Shown here: piece by piece, positions 1-11,853 of the stretch
How the letters are laid out: each line of letters starts with the position of its first letter
Numbering within the stretch: position 1 is the first letter of the stretch
Assembly: GCA_900095095.1 (NCBI GenBank)
Contig: FMBT01000043.1
Location: forward strand, 1-39,568
DNA length: 39,568 nucleotides
Source: Fragilariopsis cylindrus CCMP1102
Lineage: Eukaryota > Bacillariophyta > Bacillariophyceae > Bacillariales > Bacillariaceae
Reading direction: 5' to 3'
Made by a program: the position numbers and the translations under genes
Notes under the pieces: generated by a model
Seen by the model: the letters and a program-made list of their open reading frames with translations, nothing else
Told to the model about the DNA's origin: nothing
Database searches by the model: none

Positions 1-177
1 TTGTCTTAACGATGCTCGATGTTCAATGTTGAAAACAACAACGAACAACACACAAGAAAAGAAAAGTTGACGATGGCAGGAAGAGCACTACAAGGGCTAA
101 TCTAGAGAAAGATAAAACGCAAATATTACAATCTGCTACGGTATTACTACTTTATTGCACTGCATAATCAGGTCAAG

Positions 178-3100
178 ATGACCTCCAAGCAAAGACCTCC
201 TCCATCTCCTTCCAGTTTGAAAGCAACACGTGTCATTCTTCCGCCTCTCTCCTCTGCAACTGCTGCCATTTCACACAATCCAAACCGTCTCCTCGATGCA
301 TTTGATACATATGTGTCGAACCGTCGCAGTGGCGGTACAAAGCCCGATCCGATTGATTTCATCAATCAGCATTATTCCAGCGAGTCTTTATTGGTTTCAA
401 ACCTTCCAGAAATTCGCGACGCAATAAGTGACCGCATGAACCGACTCGACGATCGAATTTCTAGCGCACTTCAACGACAATCAGAATCAGCAGAAGCGAC
501 ACAAAAACACGTACAGGATGCCAAGGTCAGTGTGGCCTCGCTAGAAAAACGTATTCGTCAAGTCCAAAGCAAAGCCTCACAATCAGAAAGACGGTTAGGG
601 AAATCACAAAGGATATGAAACGATTGGATTGCGCTAAACGTCATTTGCAAAGGACGATTACAACCCTGAAACGTTTGCATATGTTAGTGCATGCGGTTGA
701 AGGATTGAGGCAGGCGTGTTTGCTAAAACCCCATCCTGATTATCAGTCTGCCTCGCATCTAGTCGATGCAACTAGGTTGCTGTTACAACATTTTGATTCG
801 TATACACAAAAGGTGGAGCAAATGCGTCTATTAAATACAAAGGTATTGATTTACAGGGAGAACTAAAGTTTAGGTTAGTTCGTGGATTTAGGTTGGTTGG
901 TTTTGGTGTCGAAAAAACACGTGAAATGGAAAAAAAGAAAAGTAAGCTCAAATCACTAGTCAATCCAGAAGAAGATGATCTTTATCAAGTGGTGGAAGGG
1001 CAAGACGAAACTGAATCTACCGAGGGACAAGAAGAATCAAAGAAATTTCAGGTACCACCTATGATGACACCTACTACGATGGCTGGGGGTATACTATTGA
1101 TCGATGCTATTGGAAAGGAAGCAAGGATTGAATTCATGACAGGTAAGTCGTTTCTGGGCATCAGTTTGGATATTTGATACCGATACTAATACTGATGTTA
1201 ATATTCACATTCATTTTTGTTAACTCTAAAACAACCGCTTTCCTGTTTTACCTAATCAGGTATTGTCCAAGATCACTTGGTCGAATACAGTCGGATTTAT
1301 AAACCGGCCAACAAAGAGCAACCCAAGGAAAAACCACGTGTTTCTAGCTTTATGGCGCAGCCGGAAATAGAACCCGAAGGAGATATCAAACCGGAGTCCG
1401 CCTTGGAATTTGTAGAGAAACGATTTCTATGGTTTCAATATTTGTTAGCAGAAATCCAGAAAAAATATCCAGAAGTCTTCCCGCCGTATTGGAATTGGAA
1501 TACCACTTAACCAAAAACTTTTTGAGAAGGGTGAGTTGATCAAAGCGTTGTATCTTGTAGACGATGGAATCAGATGACTTTGATTTATCATGGCGCTTTT
1601 ACAAAATTATTCTGTGTGTATACTTACAACCATCGTTTATAAAACTAAATATCAAAACAAAAATTTGTACAGACGCGTAGCCACTTGTTGGCGTTGTTTG
1701 CTGGACCTACGAAGGATCCCGATTCAAATAATGCTACAATTTTACTGAAAGCCTTGCAAAAGACTATCATTTTCGAGAAGGACGTATCCAGTGCGTTGCA
1801 AAGAGAATACGGCGTTATTTTTCGTGATGATAACAATAAAGATGCGAAAGAGAATGCGACAAACGCCCCTCCAAACTCCAAAATACTTCATCCGTTAAGA
1901 ATAACGTCGCCACAAATAATACAGAGCATAAATCTGACACAAATAATGACGATGGAAGAGCTCCAACACTACAGGAACCCGTTGAGCCTCTATTGGGATT
2001 GGCGTCCAGTGCGTTTGATAAATATATGCGGCCTTACATTGCCTTGGAGGAGAGAAGTATGGACGAACAGCTTGTTTCTTCTTTAGAGGATAGGACAGTC
2101 GATACTCGTGGAAACCATCCTGTGTTCACAACTTCCACAAAACTATTTGTTTATATTAAAGGAAGCATCACACGATGTACAGCTCTCACAAAGGGAAACA
2201 CGTTTTATCTCCTATATACGGCGTTTCAGGACTCTCTTCGCAAATACTCGCAAGTGCTATCGATGAAACTTCCACCACCACTGGCACAAAAAAGTATAGG
2301 CCCATTGAATATGCCCCCGGTACCATTTGCCAGCAAAAATATTCAAGACAATACTCCTTTGCAGATGGTTTCGTATCGAGTACCAAATGGAGAAGAGGTA
2401 ACTGTTTGTCATGTAATTGGAACCTGTGAGTACTGCGCGGAAACAGTAGAAGCGCTTGAAGATCTTATTAGAGATACAGTGGACGATGAGTTTAAGTCAA
2501 AGATTGATATGATGGGACAGCAAGAAGGTAAGTTGATTCTATAGTGTAGTATTCTTTAATCCTGAGTTTGTGTTTTCACAACGCTTTCTGACTAACATTC
2601 ATCTCTAATTTTCTGCGAAAGTATTTCACGAAATCACTGCCAAGGCTATTCATATCTTGGTTTCTGGAATGGAGAATCGTTTGGATGCACCTTTGAAGAC
2701 AATGACCTCGATCAATTGGGCGACGTTTGTTGAGGTCGGCGAAGAGTCAGGTTAGTAATAATCAAAAAATCCCATTGCGTCACCCCTAAACTGCGTTTTA
2801 TTGAGAAATAAGAATTTAGAATATTCGACTAACACGGTAGTTATTTTTTCTTAATTTGTTGATCAGATTACGTCCGCGATATGCACAATGAAATTCAACC
2901 CTATGTAGCTACCACCCGTGGTCTAATACCAAAATCGTACTATCAAAGTTTTTGTGACAAATTTGCGCTCGGGTTCACTACTACGTACTACGACTCATTG
3001 GTTCGCTTAAAATCAATCAGTGAGCCAGGGTCTCAACAGTTGCTTTTGGACGTGTACAATTTAAAAACCTTGATTTTGAAGCTCCCTGTCCTGGAAAAAT

Positions 3101-3513
3101 CAGTCGCTTCCACCGCAGCAACGCGGAAATCGGTCGCAACTGGGTCTACAATTGCACCTGCTATGTACACGAAAATGGTACAAAAGCAATTCAAGAAGAT
3201 CGAGCTTTTACTAAAGATGACAGCAACACCTATCAATCTTCTCATTGATGTATTCAAAGACCAATGGCACGGCGGAACAGCTCACGATCTACAGCAGGTC
3301 ATGTCGTTGAAAGGACTGCAACGCGGTCAACAGGCGAAAATGTTTGAAAAATTCGGTATGGATCCCGTATCGGCGAGAAAAGGAGCTGCTGCGAACGTTA
3401 CATCGGCAACAATTGTATCAGAAAGATTCCAAGTTGTACAGGATCAAGCTAAAAAGGTAGATATGAGTCAAATGAAGCAAAGGGTCAACGACTTTAGAAA
3501 CGCGTTCCGTTAA
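178..3513 (+). CDS. VPS53: VPS53, subunit of the GARP/EARP vesicle-tethering complex
   Basis: Vps53 is a rod-like CATCHR subunit that tethers endosome-derived vesicles at the trans-Golgi (GARP) or recycling endosomes (EARP). The N-terminus has the family signature of a DPIDFINQHY-like start, a coiled coil, then REITKDMKRLDCAKRHLQ and TTLKRLHMLVHAVEGL. The middle (VEKRFLWFQYLLAEIQ; LLALFAGP; LLKALQKTIIFE) and the C-terminal part (QLLLDVYNLKTLILKLP; SLKGLQRG) also match the family. Four introns are supported by GT..AG and reading frame: 1143-1259, 1531-1672, 2528-2621 and 2751-2866. The joined product would be about 956 aa. Four -1 frame breaks are needed, near 590, 842, 1494 and 1880-1883; each is repaired by one extra base, usually in a short homopolymer. 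The linker around 1860-1980 is Asn/Ser/Thr-rich. Family assignment comes from remembered conservation; the breaks are seen directly. The ATG at 178 opens the conserved N-terminus. Confidence 0.93.
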
Positions 3514-3699
3514 TTTCCAAGAAGTTATACCAGAATCTAAAAGAAATATTTAAAAATACTAGCTACAGCGTAGTAGCTTAATCAGTTGATTCTTTCTCTA
3601 TAAAGTTGCCATGTCTAATTTTTATCAAGTTTTCAGTTTTCCGGGGTGTACAAAACTCTGATGTTTCCCCCATTTAATCTTAACAAAACTTGAGTAACC
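3514..3699. other. Short convergent 3' intergenic gap
   Basis: This A/T-rich gap separates the 3' ends of VPS53 and the helicase, which converge. I see no coding potential; it presumably holds both 3' UTRs. Confidence 0.6.
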
Positions 3700-5636
3700 C
3701 TATTCTTCCTCTTTGCGCCCAGCACGCATCTTTTTATTTTCTGCTCTCCTTTCCTTCTTCTGGTGGACTTTCCTCCTGTCATAGCGTGGTGTGGTGTCGA
3801 TATGTCCACGACGAGGAGCACTTTTATTGCTGTTAGACCTTTTCTTTAGCTGCAGCATCCAATCTTCAACCTCGCACCCACTCTGTTTCATAACGTTGGC
3901 TATCATGCGGAGATTGTCGAAGTCTGCTTCTGTAAATAGCGTAATCGCCTTTCCCTTACGCCCTGCTCTTCCTGTTCGCCCAATTCGATGCACGTATGAG
4001 ACACCAGATGTTGGTAAATCGTAATTTATTACCATATTAACTGCTCTGAAATCAACTCCTCTTGCTACCAAATCCGTGCAGATTAAAACCCAAGTTTCGC
4101 CCCTCCTAAACTTAGCGACAGCACTGTCACGAGCTGTTCTCGATCGTCCAGAATGAATGACATCTACATGCATCTTTTCGTAAAGTAGTTCGGAAAAGAG
4201 TGCATTTGCACGTTCCTGACTCTGAACAAAAATAATAGCAGGGAGCTTAAGCGTACCACGCTGCTTCAACTGTCTCAAAGCTAAAAGCTTTCCTTCCTCT
4301 CTTCCTACAAACATGAGTTCTTGTTCGATATCGGTATTAGCGCCTCCAAAGCTACCTGCAGAAGCGATTTTCAAATCAACAGGATTCCTTAGAATATTTT
4401 CAGCCAGCGATTTGACAGTGGGAGTCACTGTAGCAGAAAAGAGCGCCCGGACGGCAGTGGAAGGAATAGAGCTCAAGATGCGATCCATTTGACTTAAAAA
4501 TGATAGCGTTTGATCAGACCCAGAAGAGTGATTGACGAATTCTGGATCGTCATCGTCATCTTCGTCGTCGTTTGAAGATTCTCCGGTTCCCTGTTCTTTG
4601 TTTTTGTTGTTTCGTCGTTTGAATATCATCTTTCCATCAACGGCATCCAAAAGTCGATCTGCCTCGTCGAGGACGACCAGTCGTATTGAATCGAGTCGCA
4701 GTCCTTTTTCTATAGCATCTACCAATCGAAGTGGCGTAGAAATCAGGACATCGAGGCCACTTTTTCCACCTGCTGTTCCCGTTATTACATGTGCAGCATT
4801 AGATTTTGTTAGCAGTAATGATGAAATACCACCTGCCCTACCCAATCCTAGTCTTTCAACTTCACGATGTAGCTGTGCAGCCAGTTCGCGTGAAGGAGCT
4901 AACAACAAAGTTCGAATTTCTCCCTTCTTTGTACTATCATTTGAGTTATTCTTCGAGTCGTTTTTCTTCCCTTTCTTCTTATTACTGAGATCATTGTCGT
5001 GTATTTTGTCGTTAAGGGTTGTCTTATAAAAAACGTGATACGGAGCTCCACTCAATAGTATTGCTGGCAGAATGAAAGCTCCCGATTTACCAGATCCGGT
5101 AGGTGCTGCTCCAATCAAATCTCTTCGTTCCAGAAGAGTAGGTATAGCCTGCATTTGAATCGGTGTGGGTTCTTTCCATTTTCCTGCTTCCACGTTACGT
5201 TGAAGTGTTTTAGCGATGCCTTGAAAGGCAGCCACAGCGACATCGTCTGTAGAATCAGAATGATCATCTGATGTATTATCTTCAGATTTCGTTATGTTCT
5301 CTCTCCACCAAGTGGGGGCCTCTAATTCTCCAAATGTCGATATAGCATCAGGCAAATCTGGATCTAGCTTGTTTGTTACTCGAATAGACATGGAATTTCG
5401 AAATGCAAACATTTGTTCTTGGTGAATAGTTTGTCGTTTACTTTCACTCGTGTCACGTTTTCCTGTCCGGTCACGTGATGGTGTTGCTCGATTTGATATC
5501 TCCCGTTGACCACTACGAGATCCATCATGACGTCGTCACTGTCATCATCGATCTCATCCCGTTGTCGTTTCTTTTTTTTGCTTTTCGATTTGTCAAGACG
5601 TGCCGATGACGACAACACGTTAAATAGATCTTCCAT
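3700..5636 (-). CDS. DDX52: DEAD-box RNA helicase of the DDX52/Rok1 family
   Basis: Rok1/DDX52 helicases act in the nucleolus on early 18S rRNA processing. In sequence order the protein has EPTPIQMQAIP (Q motif), APTGSGKS (Walker A), APSRELAAQ (Ia), VLDEADRLLD (DEAD), FSAT (III), CTDLVARGVDF (V) and HRIGRTGRAG (VI). FVGREEGKLLALRQL and IIFVQSQERANALF are diagnostic of the Rok1/DDX52 branch. Diatom-type Lys/Asn- and Asp-rich insertions lie between Ia and DEAD and before motif III. The main frame runs 5412-3700. The N-terminus (MEDLFNVLSSSARLDK, family-typical, from 5636) is in another frame; one missing base, probably in the T run at 5458-5461, joins them into about 645 aa with QMFAFRNSM just before the core. 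The tail is basic, as usual in this family. No intron is needed. It is divergent from the His-rich gene. Confidence 0.93.
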
Positions 5637-6198
5637 GATGGCTAAGCAACGTCGACGTTGGATATGAGTGGGTACGTTTTTTGTAGGCTATCAATATCTT
5701 GCAGTTTCCAGTACACCAGTCAATGCTCCTCGTAGTAGTAATAGTAGAAGTAGTTGAAGTGGTAGTAGAAATGAAAACCTCGATATGAGAAAGAGAAAAA
5801 GATTTTGTGAGATTGATTTGTTGATTTTTTCTCGTTTGGCTGGCTGTGAGGGATGTAAGCTAAAACTTCAATAGAGGTCATGAGTCGTTTCATGGAATTC
5901 CATCATGATAAGATGACACGGCGCCCATCGGGTTTCTTTCAAAATTACGCGCGCCCAACCACATATTAAAATTTAAAAACGGCATGAAGGACCACGACTC
6001 ATTTTTGTTATGAAAAAGGTATGAATACGATCATTAATATCGCTCCTACGGAAAAATCCATCGCTCACGCACATGATGTAGAGTTTATGTTTGTTCCAGG
6101 ACTGTAACGTTCGTCCAGGACTGCGGAGTCAAGTCCGTCAACGATAACATACGGGACGGCCATATTTGGACTTTTCTTGGAAACGATGCGAGTGTTAG
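5637..6198. other. Divergent intergenic region
   Basis: These 562 bases lie between the start of the helicase (leftward) and the start of the His/Gln-rich gene (rightward), so both promoters should be here. There is a short AGTAGTAATAGTAGAAGTAG tract around 5733-5752. I see no convincing ORF, TATA box or RNA gene. Confidence 0.5.
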
Positions 6199-8011
6199 AT
6201 GCTGAAGCCACAATATTATTTCGAGTCGCAGTCGATGATCAGCATGGAAGGAAAACAACAGCAAGAAGGTTGTAACTGCAATCCTCAGCACGATAAAGAT
6301 GAGACCAATTCAATCACAACTTCCAACAAGAAGCAATCATCCAAAGGAAACAACAAAGAGCAACTAGAAAGCACAACATACCATCAACATCAACATCAAC
6401 ATCAACACGCCTGTGCTGATACAGAAGAACAGCTGATGAAATTGATTGTACGCTCACCGTATTGGGGAAGGATTTTGAAAGGAAAAACATGTGGTGGTAC
6501 TCGGAACGTATACACCAATAATATTATGAACAAGTCCAGCAACAACAAAGCCCCACGAGTCATCACCAGTCAAGCCATCTTATACAACACGGATGGATTC
6601 TGGGGATGTTGCCCCCATCATGGCAAGAGAGTTTTGGAGATGCAGGAATGTCATTTTTCTGATTCTGCAGAAGACTTTAGTTGGGATTTATACTTGGTAG
6701 GCACTTGGATATCTCCCTCACACTCCGTTCATGATTTCTTCTTTTTACCACAAAACCAAACCTTGGTAGATATCAATCGTAACGTTCTCTTGAATGGATG
6801 GAGCTATGTTGGTACATGCAGAGCGGAAGGGATTCGTTCAGGCTTAGATGTTCTGTTACGTAATTTACTTCGAGAAAATGAGGTAACCTACGGACATCGT
6901 TACCATCATGTACACATTGATTTGAGTACGTACGATCGTGTGGCCTTTGTATTCTTTATCTAAAAAATTAAAATTCTATGCAATTTGAGTCTAGTAACTG
7001 ATTTATTTGTTTCTCTATTTCCCTTCCCCCAGTGATGGACCAGGTCTTTGATCGCGAAACTCCAAGGTCAAGGAAAACAAACAACGAGAAAACTCGAACG
7101 GATCGAAATGGCAACAGCAATAGCCGTAGGTACCACCACAACAAGAGTCTTCTGTAACAACAGAGGGAACAGCTTCTACTGAGCAAGAAAGTCCACCATC
7201 TACTATTAACAAAGCAGGGGGCAGCAATGTTAAGAATTCGTTTGTTCACAAATCGGCAGGAGCTCCACCAATTCCTCGTGTAATCAGTAACGATTCGTCG
7301 ATGATTTCCTACTCAGCAGTTCCCCATTTGGTTGCAAATGCTGCTATCGCTTATCGGGATACTAACACATCATGGACGGGAGAAGCTGACTACTGGAATG
7401 CTTTATCTCACATTCCTCTTCCTCCTCATCACACACCCTCGTATTCGATTGGTGATAGTGTAGGATCATTTGTTAATGGTAACGATTACTATGGCATGTA
7501 TGGAATTCAGCAGCAGCAACATCACTACCAGCAACACAATCAGCAACATCCGTATTGGCACCATATGTCTACAAGTCCATATGCGGGTGTGCCTCATCCG
7601 CATCATCATTCACCGGATATGCATCAACACTACATGATGTTTTCCGAACCTCGTGTTGATCCTCATCTGCAGCCTTTCCACCCCCATCATCATCATCATC
7701 GTTACCACCGCGCTCCTCCTGATACCAGTGCAGATGCCGGTACTTTTAATAGTAGCTATCCGTATGTTATGGAATATAATACTACGAAGAACATGACAAG
7801 CAAGATTCTTCCAGCTTCAGCCACATGTATCACCATGAGTGATTCAAGCCTGACGTCTTGTACGGTAGAAGGTCCAGATATGGCAGGAGAAACATATCCT
7901 CCGCCATCGCTATTAAATACTTGTACAGTAGATAGTCCTGATATGGCAGATGAAGAACTGCCTGTTATGCCTACCCCTAGCGAGCTATTAGCAACGGTGA
8001 CCGAGGCGTGA
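6199..8011 (+). CDS. His/Gln-rich protein of unknown function
   Basis: I do not recognise the family. The first exon encodes a compact, Trp/Cys/His-containing part (about residues 80-245) with YWGRILKGKTCGG, DGFWGCCPHHGKRVLEMQECHF and LVGTWISPSHSVHDFFFLPQ, which looks like a folded, possibly zinc-binding domain. A His-Gln repeat (HQHQHQHQH) precedes it. An intron at 6926-7032 (gtacgt..cccccag) joins to a polar, disordered second part with QQQQHHYQQH and PHHHHHRYH runs and a near-repeat of TCTVEGPDMA / TCTVDSPDMA at the C-terminus. One -1 break near 7135-7145 is required to continue into the long second-exon frame; the joined product is about 568 aa. An in-frame stop directly precedes ATG 6199, which makes it the first possible start. 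A DNA-binding or metal-handling role is conceivable but not shown. Confidence 0.7.
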
Positions 8012-8359
8012 AGAACTCTTTTATCTATCCGTCCATTAACATTGCCAAACGATTAGTAGATACTTGATTTATCAATGGAAGCGACTTTCAGGAGCTTCCT
8101 AGTTACAAACAATCTCTACAGGAAAAGATATTTGCATTCAATTCATTATATAGAAAATAATGCAACATTAAATAGAAAAATCCAAACATAATTTATCTTG
8201 CGTCCTGTAGATTTAACAAATACTATTGCAAATAATTGGATGTAATGCGTTTTCTTACATATTTATAATATAGTGTACAGTAACGGTATTACGATCTACG
8301 AATTGGGGTAAAAATTCGAGGATGCGCAATTCACAAGTAGAGATGTATTGCATTCTTTC
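8012..8359. other. Convergent 3' intergenic region
   Basis: A/T-rich sequence between the 3' ends of the His/Gln-rich gene and nicastrin. I see no ORF or RNA gene; it is likely to hold the two 3' UTRs. Confidence 0.55.
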
Positions 8360-10683
8360 TTAGTAGAGTTTTTCTTTCTTCATGCCCACCTTCAGAAGAA
8401 CCACTAGAAAAAAACAGAATCCGGAAAATATGGCACCACTGGCTAATACAAACCATCCTGCATTCGAATCGGTATATCGATACATGTTGACTCCAACACT
8501 GCTCGCCAAAACGGCTCGGTCCATAGTGCACTAACACCTGCGTCGTCACTGGATATATCAAAGAAACCAGTGGATTTGTTTGGCGTAGGATCCACTGCCT
8601 CGTCCAGAGCGATATGATAGAATCCTCTTTGGCAAACACAAAGTTTGTCGGCAGAACACGTGGCAGAGTCAGCATCAGTTGAACAGTACGAGATATCTTT
8701 ACATTTAGCAGCAGATGAACAAGACTTGGGCGACACTTTGTTACCATCCCATCAACCATAGATGATCCTTGTCCCAAAAATGTGTGTAACATATTTCTCA
8801 GAGCCTGTTGTAGCATTTTGGGTTGCATTCCAATGGAATCGCCGGAGGACTTTCCATAATCATCACCATCGTAGGAGCCGTAAACCTTGGAACCAACCTT
8901 AACAAAGGGCTGTCCGTTATTCATGTGATAAATACTGACATAGTAATTTGGGGGCTGGCCTAGAGCTGTTCCAGATCCAATTTCAAAACCAGTTTTATCT
9001 CGATCATTAGCAGCCTCCATCGAGGCGTACTTACTTAATAGCTTACAGTTGCCATTTACGAAAAGGCAGTCTGCTAAATCGACGAGAAGATCGTCATCAT
9101 AAGATAGTTCCGGAATAGCATTAGTCGCATAGGAAGAAGCAGTGTCGGAATCATAGGAACCATTATCGTACGCTGCGGCCAGTGCTGTACGAGCTAGGAT
9201 AGTTGCTGCTGAAGCAATAGCCTTGAGCTTCATTTGTGTACCTTGTACATGCGATTGATACGGCGGTCGCTTCGTGAAGACATAGTCATACCCTGTCAAT
9301 ACAGCGCCGTCAACACCTCCTCCCGTAACAGACAATAGAGAGCTCAGGGGGGTGGGTGGGTAAGGATATCCATCGTTTCCATTTTCAGCTGCAGACGCGG
9401 CCACCTTGTAGTAACTGGTACCAGACGACATCATGACGTTAGCCAAGAATGATCCCATATCAGTTTGACCTGAGTTATGGACAAACAAGTTTCCATCTCC
9501 TGAAGGCACACCCACCTGATCGACGGTAAGCATGGCAGCAATATTCCCAATATCCTTAAATTTCAAACTAGGTCTCATAGGGTAAAGACATGCCATATCG
9601 GAATTTTCATCCTTAGCCATCGAGCGCACCGTATACTGGTCATTGCATTGGAAGTTCAAAACATCATTGACGAATCGTCGTGAACCAAGATATCCATATG
9701 CCTCTCCTTCAAATAACCCAAAAACGATCCGATTCGGAAGTTGATCCAACGTAGCATCGTCGACTGATTTGCCGAGTAGGTAGGCTGCCATGATTGTGGC
9801 TAAAACATTAGAGGCGCCCTCGTTTGACCCTGGTACAAGATCATGAAACATAGACGTAGAATCGATTGATGTTCCAACAATTACGGCTGACTTGACCGTA
9901 TTGGCAGAGTTAGAATTGTTGTCGTCGTTTGCGGGTTTCGGTGGAGAACCAGCATATCCCCATACACTGACTCCCCCCAGGGTAAACACTTAGGATTCCA
10001 CTCTTGATTTTCAGTGTCGACCCATTTGAGGCAATCTTTGCTGTTAATACCATCCGGTCCCATATAGTAATTAAATTCGGAATAAATTACACTAGCTTTA
10101 TTTTCATCTTGTGCAGCGTTGCGAATGTAGTAGGATGTTTCGTATTCATTTATGTATACCATAGGAACTCCGTACAAGTCAGAATGGATCAGTCCATCTC
10201 CGTTGGCGTTCCATGCAAAGTCGTTATCTCCGTAGCTAATACCTTCTGATGGAGTGCCATAGCCAAGAGGATATATTGGTCCCGGTGAGGCGTATTCGCC
10301 ATTAGATCTATCGGTATCGGTATCGGTCCCATTCAGAACCATGATTCCCTTCAGATTCCCATTAGAGTTTGCTGACACTAGTGTATTGATAACTTCCGCT
10401 GTCATTTGATACTCTTCAATGACAGCAACAAAGTTTTGTCCACCGGTTGGAACGCCATTGTTTCCGTCATAGTAATAAATAGGTCCCGACTGTACCTCAC
10501 GATCGACCGTACCACAACCAACTCGACCTGCCCGATTGTAAAGAGTCACGCAAGGACTGTGTTGAAGATCATGAAAAGATGACTGAAATGGTTCATTTAG
10601 AGTTTTGTGTTTGTCCTTTCCCTCCACAAAATAAATTGGAAGGATAAAGCCCATAGAAACGACCGTATTATTATGCTGTACAT
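8360..10683 (-). CDS. NCSTN: Nicastrin, gamma-secretase substrate-gating subunit
   Basis: Nicastrin is the large type I glycoprotein of gamma-secretase (with presenilin, APH-1 and PEN-2). Visible family features are SPCVTLYNRAGRVGCGT near the N-terminus, CLPLGGVSVWGYAGS before the aminopeptidase-like domain, IVGTSIDSTSMFHDLVPGSNEGASN and the conserved LFEGEAYGYLGSRRFV segment. A WTEPF motif then leads into one C-terminal transmembrane helix (WFVLASGAIFSGFCFF) and a short KKEK tail, ending at 8360. A Cys-rich stretch (SPKSCSS..CVCQRGF) lies before the membrane. Three -1 breaks are needed: near 9980, 8744 and 8508-8511. A fourth, near 10620, would join a better hydrophobic leader (MYSIIIRSFLWALSFQF, ATG at 10683-10681); without it the start is the Met at 10654. 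The full length would be about 765-775 aa. No intron is seen. Confidence 0.9.
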
Positions 10684-11853
10684 GCCGATTTTTTTCTTTT
10701 CCTGTCTCTTCTGTATTCGTTGATTATATTTCGCAAATGATATGTGTTATTTACAATAACTAATATCTCTTACTGCTATCAACAAATTTAAATACAATTT
10801 CTCATTCTTTGCATCATTCTTGATCATTGTTATGCTCTATTATCGGCGTGAAATTCAAAAATGATACCGTTAGAATAATGTAAACGCGCGGCGAGCTAAG
10901 AAATTCTTCTTCCCCCTGTCCTTCCCCTCCCCCAAAGTCGGAATCAAAGCCATAGCTTGTTAGTTGGATCAATTAATTGTTTTGTGAATTTAATTGTCAT
11001 CATATGACTTGACTTCCCCCTAGCCTGTTGCAATTTCCCTGGTGTTGCCTAATAAGATAAAGTTCAAATTGTAATTGTGTAAGGCATGCCATTGAATGTG
11101 TTTTGCATACAAGAGCCATCACCCATCTGATTTTTGATTCACCCATTTGATTTGTGTTTCATTGATTCAAGTACACTCTGCACATATTTTACCTATTGGG
11201 TAGCTGATCAAATGTTTGTTTTCCTGCTGCCACCTACTTGCTACATTGATTGATTGATTGATTGATTATTTGAGCACCTAACTAATAATGCCCGGAGTTG
11301 ATGATCTATGATGATCGCCACCAGCACCCGTTGCAGCTCCATTCTTTTTTAGCATTATGTTTTTTCTGTGATGTCCTACTGGTGTCAGAAAGTAGCTGGA
11401 GCTGTCAGTGGCAGCCAAAGAAAGCCCAAAAACATTAATTTTTACTATTATTATCATATTTTGTTTTTGCCTTAGTCTTAAAAATAAAAAGAATGCCAGC
11501 GATTCTTCGCAGTATTGAGTATTACTACTATTACTGCTTTCAGTCGTACTTAAATTATTATAAGAAGAATGTCACCATGTTTCTAAAGAATCGAATAATA
11601 AGATATCATGGATCAATTGTGCAATGGTCTTCCGAATGGAATTGATATCTTTCACACAGCATCCGATGAAAATTGTGTGAAGTTCACGCACACCCGAGAT
11701 GAAAAGTATGTGAAGTTATTGTTCTAAATTTTCCTCTTATTCTTTAACATTATCATACCATATCTACTCATTTGGTGGTCTCACTTTTAAATATATCTAA
11801 ACATTCTTTACTCTAACTTACCGTACGAATATAGGTAGCAAACGATAACGTTG
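10684..11853. other. Long divergent intergenic region with small repeats
   Basis: About 1.2 kb separates the starts of nicastrin and the sugar-binding protein gene. It holds a tetranucleotide run (ATTG/TTGA units, about 11246-11268) and short TTATTA tracts. A 39-codon upstream ORF begins at about 11608 and ends before the next gene; it could sit in the 5' leader, with a possible donor GTATGTG, but I cannot connect it in frame. No other coding potential is seen. Confidence 0.5.

Noticed and set aside
843..856. A 14-base GT..AG stretch at the second VPS53 break that could look like a mini-intron
   Set aside because: Far too short for splicing, and removing it leaves a stop codon; a single missing base explains the frame better.
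178..3513. VPS53 as a decayed pseudogene because of four frame breaks
   Set aside because: Conserved motifs and all splice sites are intact and the same kind of break affects most neighbours, which points to assembly error.
4532..5029. 165-codon Ser-rich ORF on the + strand
   Set aside because: Antisense shadow of the helicase coding region; composition reflects Glu/Asp/Lys codons read backwards.
11608..11727. Short ORF (MDQLCNGLPNGIDIF...) upstream of the sugar-binding gene as a possible first exon
   Set aside because: Plausible donor GTATGTG, but the acceptors I tried lead to stops, and the signal peptide at 11854 gives a better start.
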